A DNA stretch of 64,000 nt, taken from contig WBZZ01000821.1 of NCBI GenBank assembly GCA_019918135.1, positions 7,501 to 71,500 of the forward strand, read 5' to 3'. Both the position numbers and the translations under genes were made by a program. Of this stretch, positions 54,184 to 62,351 are shown piece after piece. How positions within the stretch are numbered: position 1 is the stretch's first letter; every line of letters starts with the position of its first letter. Below the pieces are notes generated by a model. That model saw only the letters and a program-made list of their open reading frames with translations. It was not told the origin of the DNA and did no database searches. The DNA comes from Paulinella micropora. Lineage: Eukaryota > Cercozoa > Imbricatea > Euglyphida > Paulinellidae.

Positions 54184-55485
54184 TTAATATTTCTTAATTG
54201 TTGCTATTGTTAAAAGTTTGTGGATTAATTGCTCAATCGTTTTTTCCCCAGCACCCTCTTGGTTTATTCCCAAATAATCGGCTAGTTTCTTTCTCATCTC
54301 ATTCTGGTCTATTCCTAAATCAATACCTTCATCTACTATAACTTTTGCCATACCCGCAGTCGTGTGTCTTCCTTTAACTTTTTTTGGAGGTTGTTTGCCT
54401 TCGGCTATCATTTTCGCTTCCAAAGCAGGGCCTAAAACTTCGTGTGTTTTTAATTTAGGATACATATTATTTCTTAATCCACTTGAAATGTGTGTTACTT
54501 TATCTCTCATTTCAAAGTATTTCGCTGTGGCTTCCGCAGTCTTTTTTTCTTGTTCTAATTCTTTTTTGTATTGTTCCGCCAGTTCTTTCTGCCCATCTGC
54601 TGATTTGGCATCGGCTATCGCTTTCTCTATTCCTTTACCAAGTTTGTCAAATTCTGTTTTAGTCAAGCTTTTAATAAAACTCATTTTAAAGCCCGCTTCC
54701 TTCATTAATTCAATATATTTTTCTTTTAATTCCTTTTCAGCCTTTCTCTCTTCTTTTGTCTTCAACTGCATCCCTTTGTCTTCTGGTGCTTGTGGTGCTT
54801 GGGGTGGTGGCGGTGGTGCTTGGGGTGGTGCTTGGGGTGGTGCTTGGGGTGGTGCTTGGGGTGGTGCTTGTGGTGGTCCTAGTTGTGGTGGTTGTGGTGG
54901 TCCTTGTGGTGGTCCTAGTTGTGGTGCTTGTGGTGGTCCTTGTGGTGGTGCTTGTGGTGGTGCTTGTGGTGGTGCTTGGGGTGGTGCTTGTATGTATTGA
55001 GGGTGGAACTGGGGTGGCGGTAATAACATTAAATTATTTTTTCTATCTTGTTTTTGCTCTCTTTTCGCCTCCCTTATTAATTCTTCTTGTCTTTCCTTCA
55101 TTTCCGCATTCTCCTTCCTCTCTATTCTTTTCTTCTCATCTTCTGCCTGTTCTCTTAACTTCTTTTCCTTTTCTTCCTGCTCGTGTATTAGTTCATATTT
55201 TTTCAGCAGGTTGTTTTGTATCTGGTTGCGGTTCTCGTGTTCAAGGCGATTGAATTCGGACTTAACTATTCGCTCTTTTGTCTTTCGTGTTTTCTTCGCT
55301 TTATTGTCCCCTTTCATATATTTCAGAAACAGTTTAACGATTTGAAGTGTTGAAAGGTCATTAGTTTTCTTTCCGAAGTTGAGATATGCTCGTTTACCTT
55401 TCACTTTAATATATGGTCGGCCATCTTTGGTTCTGTATATCCTCGGAGGTCGTTGTTTAAGTTTCTTCTTTGGCTTACTTCGCAT
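54184..55485 (-). CDS. Proline-rich coiled-coil virion/core protein
   Basis: 433 residues. The basic N-terminus has RIYRTKDGRPYIKVKGKRAYL-like sequence (seen in blocks RIYRTKDGRPY and GKRAYL), a phrase I associate with PLV and large-virus structural proteins. Residues about 75-160 form a Glu/Lys/Arg coil. Residues about 165-230 are a PPQAPPQ / PPQGPPQ repeat. Further helices follow, ending with a C-terminal LADYLGINQEGAGEK. No enzyme motif. The GAG/GG-like site near the end may be a protease target. Abundant charged residues suggest internal scaffolding or DNA packaging. Confidence 0.6.
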   Translation of the reverse strand: MRSKPKKKLKQRPPRIYRTKDGRPYIKVKGKRAYLNFGKKTNDLSTLQIVKLFLKYMKGDNKAKKTRKTKERIVKSEFNRLEHENRNQIQNNLLKKYELIHEQEEKEKKLREQAEDEKKRIERKENAEMKERQEELIREAKREQKQDRKNNLMLLPPPQFHPQYIQAPPQAPPQAPPQAPPQGPPQAPQLGPPQGPPQPPQLGPPQAPPQAPPQAPPQAPPQAPPPPPQAPQAPEDKGMQLKTKEERKAEKELKEKYIELMKEAGFKMSFIKSLTKTEFDKLGKGIEKAIADAKSADGQKELAEQYKKELEQEKKTAEATAKYFEMRDKVTHISSGLRNNMYPKLKTHEVLGPALEAKMIAEGKQPPKKVKGRHTTAGMAKVIVDEGIDLGIDQNEMRKKLADYLGINQEGAGEKTIEQLIHKLLTIATIKKY

Positions 55486-55548
55486 TACTACTATTATATT
55501 GAGTAAAAAACAATTAATATAAGATTTTACATCAATCGGGTTAGGGGG

Positions 55549-55854
55549 TTAACGAAACTTGAGCGCTCCTCCTCGTTGCTTGCCGTATCCTTGCTTAATT
55601 GCCGCCTTCGCTACACGGTCAGCATAAGGCACTCCGACATCGCTGAGAAAAGTAGCACCTCTTGAAATCAATTGGTTCTTCTTGATAAACCTATTAGCAT
55701 CTACTATCGCTTCTCCGACCTTCGCCCAATTAACTTTGCCTCCTGTTTGTTTCTTTTTTCCCTTCTTCTTTCTTCCTCCTGCTTGTGGCATACTGGGATT
55801 GTAGCTGATATTGTAACCTGATGGACTACTGATAATCACTGGTGATGTTGGCAT
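55549..55854 (-). CDS. Small basic virion protein with GG cleavage motifs
   Basis: 101 residues, ATG directly after ACTATATATAG. It contains three GG sites (PQAGGRKK, KQTGGKVN, KQRGGALK) around a helical middle (KVGEAIVDANRFIKKNQL and GATFLSDVGVPY) and basic tracts. The layout recalls adenovirus pVI/pX-like precursors, cut at GG by adenain, and matches the protease two genes upstream. DNA condensation or membrane-lytic roles are possible; this is inference. Confidence 0.6.
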   Translation of the reverse strand: MPTSPVIISSPSGYNISYNPSMPQAGGRKKKGKKKQTGGKVNWAKVGEAIVDANRFIKKNQLISRGATFLSDVGVPYADRVAKAAIKQGYGKQRGGALKFR

Positions 55855-55889
55855 CTATATATAGTTCTAAAAAAAAATTAATAATAAAA

Positions 55890-56701
55890 TTACTTTAAAC
55901 GAATATTGAAGTTCTTTCGTAATTCAGCAGACACCGCATCAACATACAAAAAGTTAAACCTCTCTTTCGTCGCCTCGTGGTATTTTTCAATGAAGTATTC
56001 AAGGTCGTAGCCGAGGTCCAGATGCTTATACACGAGTTCTATTTTATCAACACTCTGCCCAGGAAAAATAAGGAGGTAGTCCAACTGTTTAATAGCCTCA
56101 GGTCGTAAGTCGTTTAGGTATTGTGAGCTCATAATCACCTTTGACTTATAGTGTCTTTTTTTTTCAACAGGTCGCTCACGGACTTATCCCTTAAACCACT
56201 ACCCAAATCATCTAACACGAACACGGCTTCTGGTGTAATGTATTTGCTCGGTCTCTCCACCTTTTCGCCTCCATCCTGCTTCTTCTTTTCCTCTTTTCCA
56301 AAATAAAGAAACTTTGGCTTCGGTTCTTTACCGTCTTGAACAATCTCGCCTTCTTCTTGCTCTTCGTCAGGTTTATTCAGCTTGTCTAACTCGTAATCAA
56401 TCACACTGTAGCCATCCGTTTTCAAATATGTGTATATTGCCATTGGATTGCCCTTCTTCTTGAAGTGCTTCACCATTTCTTTGTAGATGTGGTCTTTGTG
56501 TATTGTGCTGGCAATAATAACAAAACGGGTCTTTTTGTCAGTCGTTCGTTTCAAGATTTCAAACAGTGCGGTCGTCTTGCCACTCTTCTTGCGAGCGAGA
56601 AGAAAAATATTGGCATACGGTTCATCAAATAACTTATATCCTTTTGCCAACTTGTCGCCATCTCCGTTTTGCTTAATCTTTACATTATTGATTTTCTCCA
56701 T
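55890..56701 (-). pseudogene. A32/FtsK-HerA-type packaging ATPase (frameshifted)
   Basis: The ATG at 56701 opens MEKINNVKIKQNGDGDKLAKGY. Walker A is ARKKSGKTTALFEIL (about residues 33-47), with VIIASTIHKD next and Walker B VFVLDDLGSGLR near residue 165. A slip in the T8/A8 run at about 56155-56162 shifts reading into 55890-56138, which continues with IMSSQYLNDLRPEAIKQLDYLLIF, read in blocks (the sensor 'SQ...dl.p..r...d' motif of A32 ATPases) and FLYVDA. Together they give a complete ATPase that would pump DNA into the capsid. The break sits in a homopolymer. Confidence 0.85.
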
Positions 56702-56716
56702 CGTGTATATATTTTG

Positions 56717-57088
56717 TCAAGCCAAAAATTCTAAACAAATAACAATTCTTCCAGCTAGCGGGTCAGTCTCAATACTACCATTGTCTGTTTTAAGCACTCT
56801 AAAACTGTATTGACCGTCAGTCCAATTAATAATACCTAAGTTGTAGCTGAGATTTGAAATGTTTGCCGTGTTGCTATCAGCGAATGTGCCGATAATACCG
56901 ATGCGGTCCATATAAAGGATTTTTGTTTTCGTCTCCGTCACGTCATTCATATAGTGTATAAACTTAACATTCATTCTAGTCGGTGTAAAGTTCAATTTAA
57001 TGGTTTTGTCAAATGTCTTGCTACCATTAACCCCGCCTGGAAAATCATTACTCAGAAAAATAATCTTTTGGTATTTATAGTCAGTCAT
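56717..57088 (-). CDS. Small beta-rich virion protein
   Basis: 123 residues, ATG at 57088. Alternating hydrophobic strands (YQKIIFLSNDF, FTPTRMNVKFIHYM, YMDRIGIIGTF, QYSFRVLKTDNGSI, GRIVICLEFLA) without enzyme motifs suggest a jelly-roll-like or cement protein. It starts 4 bp from a plus-strand Cys-rich frame and ends 15 bp before the ATPase, in the same orientation as the capsid genes. Unrecognised family. Confidence 0.5.
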   Translation of the reverse strand: MTDYKYQKIIFLSNDFPGGVNGSKTFDKTIKLNFTPTRMNVKFIHYMNDVTETKTKILYMDRIGIIGTFADSNTANISNLSYNLGIINWTDGQYSFRVLKTDNGSIETDPLAGRIVICLEFLA

Positions 57089-57092
57089 TGTG

Positions 57093-57335
57093 ATGCCCTC
57101 TATACTAATCTTTATAAACTTTTTATTAATTAATATTTCTGCTCGGTTCGCTTGTGATTTCTATTCAAGGGTCAGTGTTAAAAAAAATGAAAGTTGTGTT
57201 TATTGTATCCAAAAGGGATGTGTGTATAAGCCGATGAGTGATTGGTGTGTTAGTTTTAATGACTCCATACCTTTAATTTGCTCAAATGATGCTTCGTGGT
57301 ATAAAATCTATTCGTTTGAATGTTCACTTCTTTGA
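57093..57335 (+). CDS. Candidate small secreted Cys-rich protein
   Basis: An 80-codon frame on the plus strand fills the gap between two minus-strand genes. It begins with a signal-peptide-like MPSILIFINFLLINISARFA, then six cysteines (SCVYCIQKGCVY, WCVSF, LICSN, FECSLL). The CxxC....C...C spacing recalls PSI-type extracellular domains, but this is only a resemblance. It overlaps the end of the two-TM gene by 12 bp. If real, it is the only plus-strand gene in the right arm's interior. Confidence 0.4.
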   Translation: MPSILIFINFLLINISARFACDFYSRVSVKKNESCVYCIQKGCVYKPMSDWCVSFNDSIPLICSNDASWYKIYSFECSLL

Positions 57336-57671
57336 ACTAGAAGGTGAAGGAAGACAGATGCCGATAAGTAAGGTCAAAATGCCTACATAAGTGTTACCAA
57401 CCTCGCACGGTAAGTTCTTTTCAGACAACCTCACGATACAAAGGGTTATAATAGCGATAATTATTCCCATTTGAAACAGATACTTAATAAGTCTGCTGTC
57501 GGTCGGTCTGTCTTTTATACAACAACAATTCCAGTTGTCTTCCAATTCGTGCTCTACTTTTTTTTCTTCATTCTTCAATGAAATATCCAAAACACGATTT
57601 TTTAATTCTGGTGTTAGTTCGCCATCTACCATATCAATGAGTGGAGGTGGAGGGTGTAATCTAGAGGGCAT
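57324..57671 (-). CDS. Two-TM small membrane protein
   Basis: 115 residues. The cytoplasmic-type N-terminus with Glu/Asp-rich helix and a CCC cluster is followed by TM1 (about residues 70-85, GIIIAIITLCIVRL), a short loop with one Cys, and TM2 (about 92-108, YVGILTLLIGICLPSP). Small two-TM proteins ending 'lGl.LPsP' are common in PLV and virophage gene sets, where they are thought to sit in an inner membrane or modify the host membrane. Intact. Confidence 0.55.
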   Translation of the reverse strand: MPSRLHPPPPLIDMVDGELTPELKNRVLDISLKNEEKKVEHELEDNWNCCCIKDRPTDSRLIKYLFQMGIIIAIITLCIVRLSEKNLPCEVGNTYVGILTLLIGICLPSPSSSKK

Positions 57672-57702
57672 TGTAATTACGGATTTCTGCTAATTGGTTT
57701 TT

Positions 57703-60700
57703 TTAATCGGCTATATCATTAGTTAGATTATTATTTTGCTTTTCTAAATAAATCACCTTTTCCGCCATGTGTTGGAAAGCGCTTACCAGTATCGGTATAA
57801 AATTCGTATATTCTATTCCTTCAATATTTTCTTCATCACCTATTTTCATACCAGTAGTTTCGACAAAGTCTGGAAATATTTTTTTAACTTCATCCGCAAT
57901 GAAACCGCAATTCTTTTTTTCTTTCTTCTCATCCGTTTTCCAATAATATGAGCAACAATTTAGTTTCATTAATTTTTCGCAACAATCCCCGCATTCTAAT
58001 GTCTTAATATCTGCTTTTATTCTTCTGTCCGACGAGTATCCCCATCCACCTCCGACGGTCATATAATTATAACCTCCCGAAGGTTCGCCATTTGTATTTG
58101 AAGTATTCCAAACATAAAGTTGTGCTCCACTATGACCAATGAAACCGCGGTTATTAGCATTATTACCAGACCTTATTAAAATCATAGGTTCATTCACGAA
58201 ACCCGCATTCCTTGACACACCTATTTGAACCGAAGTAGTAGCACTATCCGAAGGGACATAAGACCACCTGAATTCATTTGTGCTCGCGTAGTAGAACCTG
58301 TTGTTTGAAAGTAAATGTTGCCATACTCTTTAATATACATTTGATCTGTGTTTTTCTTACAAAATATGCTATCCGTCCACATTATACCGCACGTAGTTGT
58401 CGTGCCGTCCGAAAAGTAAAGTTGAGAGGCTGTATTAGTCATTACAATATTTTGAGCCGAACTAATACCAGCATTTGCGGTTATTCCAGCATTTGCGGTT
58501 ATTCCAGCATTTTCGGTTATTGCTCCTGTTGTTGTTATCACCCCAGCATTGCTTATGTTCATCGCCTCAAACCAAGCAATATTTCCTCCAAGTGCTACAC
58601 CTGTTTTGTAGTTAAAAGCGAGTTTGTCGCTTCCTTTTGATATTTGAAAGTTTGAGCCTGGGTCGCTTGATTTCCAGTTCGAACCATCCCAATAACTATC
58701 AAAATTTAAAGTAATGTTGTCTTGACTCCAGTTCAATAATTGGAATGTGGGATAAACGGAATCATGAACAAATGCTTGAATGTGCGGACCACTTATATTA
58801 CCACTTGTTCCATATAATTCTAAACCTCCTGTCGCGCCTGTTCCTTTTGTGTTTCTGCCTACTACACACGGGATGCCTAATGAAGTTGCTATTGACCGTC
58901 GGAGGTGCCTAATTTTCCGCTAAATTCTTTTGTCCCTGCTATTGTTTGGTTTCCCGTTAATTTTACATTCTGTCCGTCTAGTGTATCTACATAACCTTTT
59001 GTCGCCCCGTCTGTTGATGCTGATGGAGTGGCTAAGTTTGTTATGCTTTGACTTTTTAAGTCCATCCCCGCATTAGCCGTTATCAATCCGCTTGCTGTTA
59101 ATGTGGTTCCTGTTAATCCCGCACTCGCCGTGATTAAGCCACTTGCTGATATTGCTCCGCTTGTTGTTAATGTGTAGCTCGTCATATTTCTAATCAATGT
59201 TATATCATAATTGAAGGTCTCATAATCAAAATACAGACTGGCTATGCGGGGTTGGCTTCTAAATGATGTTCCACCACTACCCGTCTTATTTACTACAAAT
59301 ATAATATATCTAGCAGAAGCATTTGAAGCAGGAGAATATGTTTTAGTTGTTTGTGAAGCCCAAGCCTCGCCACTCCTGCTGTCCCATAAGGTGTAAGTCG
59401 CGTTGTCTGTGCTTACTCCAACATACCAAATGCTCGGTGTTGTTTCAATGTAATTAGCAGACGAAGACCTGACATAATAATTTTTTATCTTGTATATTGC
59501 TCCTAAATCAATTTTTATATATTCGCCTGTGTATGCTGTTCCTCCCCAAGTATTCGTAGTTGCTGGTGTTCTATTATAAACTCCCGTCGTGTCGTTGTAA
59601 TATATAGCAGTGCTCCAATAAACATTCTGGTCGGAATTAAAAGCATAATATGCTGGATAGTATTCATTAGAAGCGGAAGCGACGAATGGAGAAGGTGAAG
59701 AATTGGTTGTCATAGTCTGCGGACCCGAATACATAGTAAAAGCAGAAGCCCCATATTTTACATCTCCCGTCATTGTTCCACCTGATAAAGCAAGAAAGGC
59801 TAATGAACCCGTTGAATTTACCCAGTTTGTGCCGTTGTATGATAGTAATTGTCCATTCGCTGGTGTAGTTATTATTACATCACTTAAAGCATCTATTGAT
59901 TTAGTTCCTAGCCGTGTGTCAAAGTCTGTGTTAGCCCTAGCGGTGGTATAGTAAAGGTTCGTTCCCTCAGCTAAGTTAGTAGTTGATTTAGTGGCGAGCC
60001 GTGTGTCAAAATTTGAATTATCTCGTGCTGTGGTGTAATATAAATTAGTGCCTTCTGCTAAGTTGGTGGTTGATTTTGTTGCCAATTGAGTGTCAAATCT
60101 CGCAATTTGGTGTAATAAAGGTTCGCCCCCTCTGCTAAGTTAGTGGTTGATTTAGTCGCTAGTCGTGTGTCAAAGTCTGTATTAGCTCTCGCTGTCGTAT
60201 AGTATAAATTAGTTCATTCTGCTAAGTTGGTCCTGCTCTTTGTTGCTAATTGAGTGTCAAACCTCGCAGTGGTGTAATATAATTTTGTTCCTTCTGCTAA
60301 GTTTGATGTTGATTTAGTCGCTAGCCGTGTGTCAAAGTCTGTATTAGCTCTTGCTGTGGTATAATGTAAGTTTGTCGTTGATTTAGTCGCTAGCCGTGTG
60401 TCAAAGTCTGTATTAGCTCTCGCTGTCGTATAGTATAAATTAGTTCCTTCTGCTAAGTTGGTCGTGCTCTTGGTCGCTAATTGTGTATCAAATCTCGCAG
60501 TGGTATAATAAAGGTTCGTCCCCTCTGCTAAGTTAGTTGTTGATTTAGTGGCTAGCCGTGTATCAAAGTCTGTATTGGCTCTTGCTGTGGTGCAATATAA
60601 ATTTGTTCCCTCTGCTAAGTTATTAGTTGATTTAGTGGCTAGCCGTGTATCAAAGTCTGTATTGGCTCTTGCTGTGGTGTAATATAGATTAGTCCCCTCG

Positions 60701-61098
60701 GCTAAGTTATTGGTTGATTTAGTGGCTAGCCGTGTATCAAAGTCTGTGTTAGCCCTTGCTGTCGTATAATAGAAATTGGTGCCTTCTTTTAAGTCGGCGG
60801 TAGTTTTATTAGAAAGTCTAGCATCAAACCTACCATCAGTATAGTATAGATTAGTACCTTCTTTTAAGTCCGTTGTGCTTTTGGTAGCCAGTTGTGTGTC
60901 AAATCGTCCGTCGGTAAAATAAAGATTTACGGGGTCTGCATCTTCTGGCACTCTATCAGTGTTTAAGCCGATAATATTAGTGTTTGTAAGGTCCAGGTTG
61001 GCTATGTCTAGTGAGTCTACCGCAATTTCCTGTAATCCTAAGAGCGATTTATATTGGCTCATTGAAACAAAACCCGTGGAGGTATTATATTTGTTCAA
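57703..61098 (-). pseudogene. Long fibre protein with S74 chaperone tail (frameshifted)
   Basis: Segments 61098-60214, about 60200-58889, 58890-58221 and 58218-57703 read as one fibre of roughly 1,100 residues. The N-terminal half has at least ten 27-29 residue repeats (TxNLAEGTNLYYT, then ARANTDFDTRLATKS), the tail-fibre shaft type of phages. A discoidin-like domain (EYIKIDLGAIYKIKNYYVR, then YVGVSTDNATYTLW) follows. Next come Ala/Gly/Thr repeats (ITANAGI units). The C-terminus is a peptidase S74 intramolecular chaperone: SDRRIKADIKTL, YYWKTD, CGFIADEVKKIFPD. S74 domains trimerise fibres and then self-cleave. It is probably the receptor-binding spike. At least three indels break it. Confidence 0.8.
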
Positions 61099-61160
61099 AA
61101 ATTATTTATTAATAAAAACTAAATAATATTATTTTGTATGATAATATAAACAAATAGAAA

Positions 61161-61364
61161 ATGCCGAGAGGTAATAGAGAGGTCGCTATGAAGAACCTTG
61201 AAAAGGGTTGGGAGGCAAAGAAGAACCAGGCTAAGCAGAGAAAGATTGAGAGGGCGAAGGAATTACTAGCGGAGGAAGAAGCTAAGAATGTTAAAGAAAT
61301 GACCAATGACGAAAAGATGGACCACATTACTGAGAAGCAGTTGGCTAAGGATATGAGATGGTGA
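61161..61364 (+). CDS. Small basic helical protein at right end of viral element
   Basis: 67 residues, ATG after AAATAGAAA. Almost fully helical and charged (NLEKGWEAKKNQAKQRKIERAKELLAEEEAK, read in blocks), probably a coiled coil or nucleic-acid-binding peptide. It diverges from the fibre gene and is the last viral-type AT-rich gene before GC-richer host sequence. Unrecognised. Confidence 0.5.
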   Translation: MPRGNREVAMKNLEKGWEAKKNQAKQRKIERAKELLAEEEAKNVKEMTNDEKMDHITEKQLAKDMRW

Positions 61365-62172
61365 TAAAAGTGAGGAAAGCAGTTCGGATGAAGATGTTGA
61401 ACAGGGGGGGGGGGGTTTGTTGGAGTATTCGACTGCCGGGTTGTTAGTCCTCACTCGTCACCGCGTGTGGGCTCCAAACCTGCGCATAACCCCACGGCGA
61501 GAGGGGGCGAATCCGAAGACCGACCCATCGCACTTGGGAATGACACTTGGAAGAGCACGACTGGCCGCACACATGTAGACGACCTTCTGTATGATGTTGT
61601 CATAGCAGTCGGGGGTTTTATGTAAAGGTTTGAAAAGAGTATTATGTATATCGGTCTTTAGCTCCGTCTGGATCCGCCTGGGTCCACTGGTCTCTCCTTG
61701 ATCTTGAGTTCCGTCTTGATCCGCCTGGGTCTCCTGATATCCTCTCGATCGAAATATCCTCTGGTAGCTTGAATTTTTTTTTTCCTTTTTTTTTTTGAGC
61801 TTGTTTATCGGTCCCTTGGATTTTTTTTTTCTCATTTTTATTCTTTATGGTATGCTGCAGTTTTCCGCAGAGTCTTGCGTGTCTAGTGTGTTGGTCCGTA
61901 TGTTGTTGGTCCTGTCCCCTTACCACCGGTTTAGTTTATTGGATGCTCTTATCGGTTTAGTAAGGTAGGGAGACTAGGTCTAGATCTTGTTTCCTTGACG
62001 GTATCTTATTAATTCTACCCGGTGATTATCCTTACTTTCTTTTGGATTATATGCGTGCCCTTTAATATAGGTTCTTTCTTTTCCTTCTCGTTATAGTATA
62101 TATACACATATATATATTGATTTATTTATTTATTTATTTATTCATATATATATATATGGATATATATATATA

Positions 62173-62203
<31 letters not shown>

Positions 62204-62351
62204 GTTATTATTATTGTTTATTTTTTTTCCTGTGTCCTCTGCCTCCTTGTATGTTCCCACCGGTTCCGTCAGGGGTGTGTCAGATCAATCTATTTATGCA
62301 ATACTTCCTGTGCTTAAATAAGATGGGTGGAATGGGCCTGGGGCGGGGTTA
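61365..62351. other. Spacer with G-run, T-runs, (TA)n and (TTA)n
   Basis: No gene is supported. It holds a G13 run (about 61404-61416), a pair of TCCGTC(T/TG)GATCCGCCTGGGTC repeats (about 61665 and 61712), T-runs at about 61768-61795, (ATTT)n and (TA)n at about 62095-62175, and (TTA)n at about 62176-62218, which may be the tail of the minus-strand LINE. Confidence 0.6.

Larger units (their letters stand above)
42777..61364. mobile_element. Endogenous Polinton-like virus (PLV) / adenovirus-like dsDNA virus
   Basis: An 18.6-kb block, more AT-rich and gene-dense than its flanks. Its gene set is that of small dsDNA viruses with double-jelly-roll capsids: major capsid protein, other virion proteins, packaging ATPase, adenain-type protease, family B DNA polymerase with SF1 helicase, lipase, GIY-YIG nuclease, long fibre. 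Left genes are on plus, right genes mostly on minus, converging near 47-48 kb. No rve or tyrosine integrase and no obvious terminal inverted repeats were found, and many genes have single frameshifts. Host repeats on both sides argue for integration rather than contamination. Confidence 0.85.

Noticed and set aside
54362..55253. Gly- and Val-rich plus-strand ORFs opposite the coiled-coil gene
   Set aside because: They are antisense shadows of the PPQAPPQ repeat and adjoining coil.
42777..61364. A retroviral-type (rve) integrase in the viral element
   Set aside because: I looked for HHCC plus D,D-35-E in all viral frames and found none; rve motifs in the window belong only to copia elements.
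61458..61926. Overlapping Lys-rich minus-strand ORFs right of the virus
   Set aside because: They depend on T-runs and a short internal duplication; no domain or splice support.
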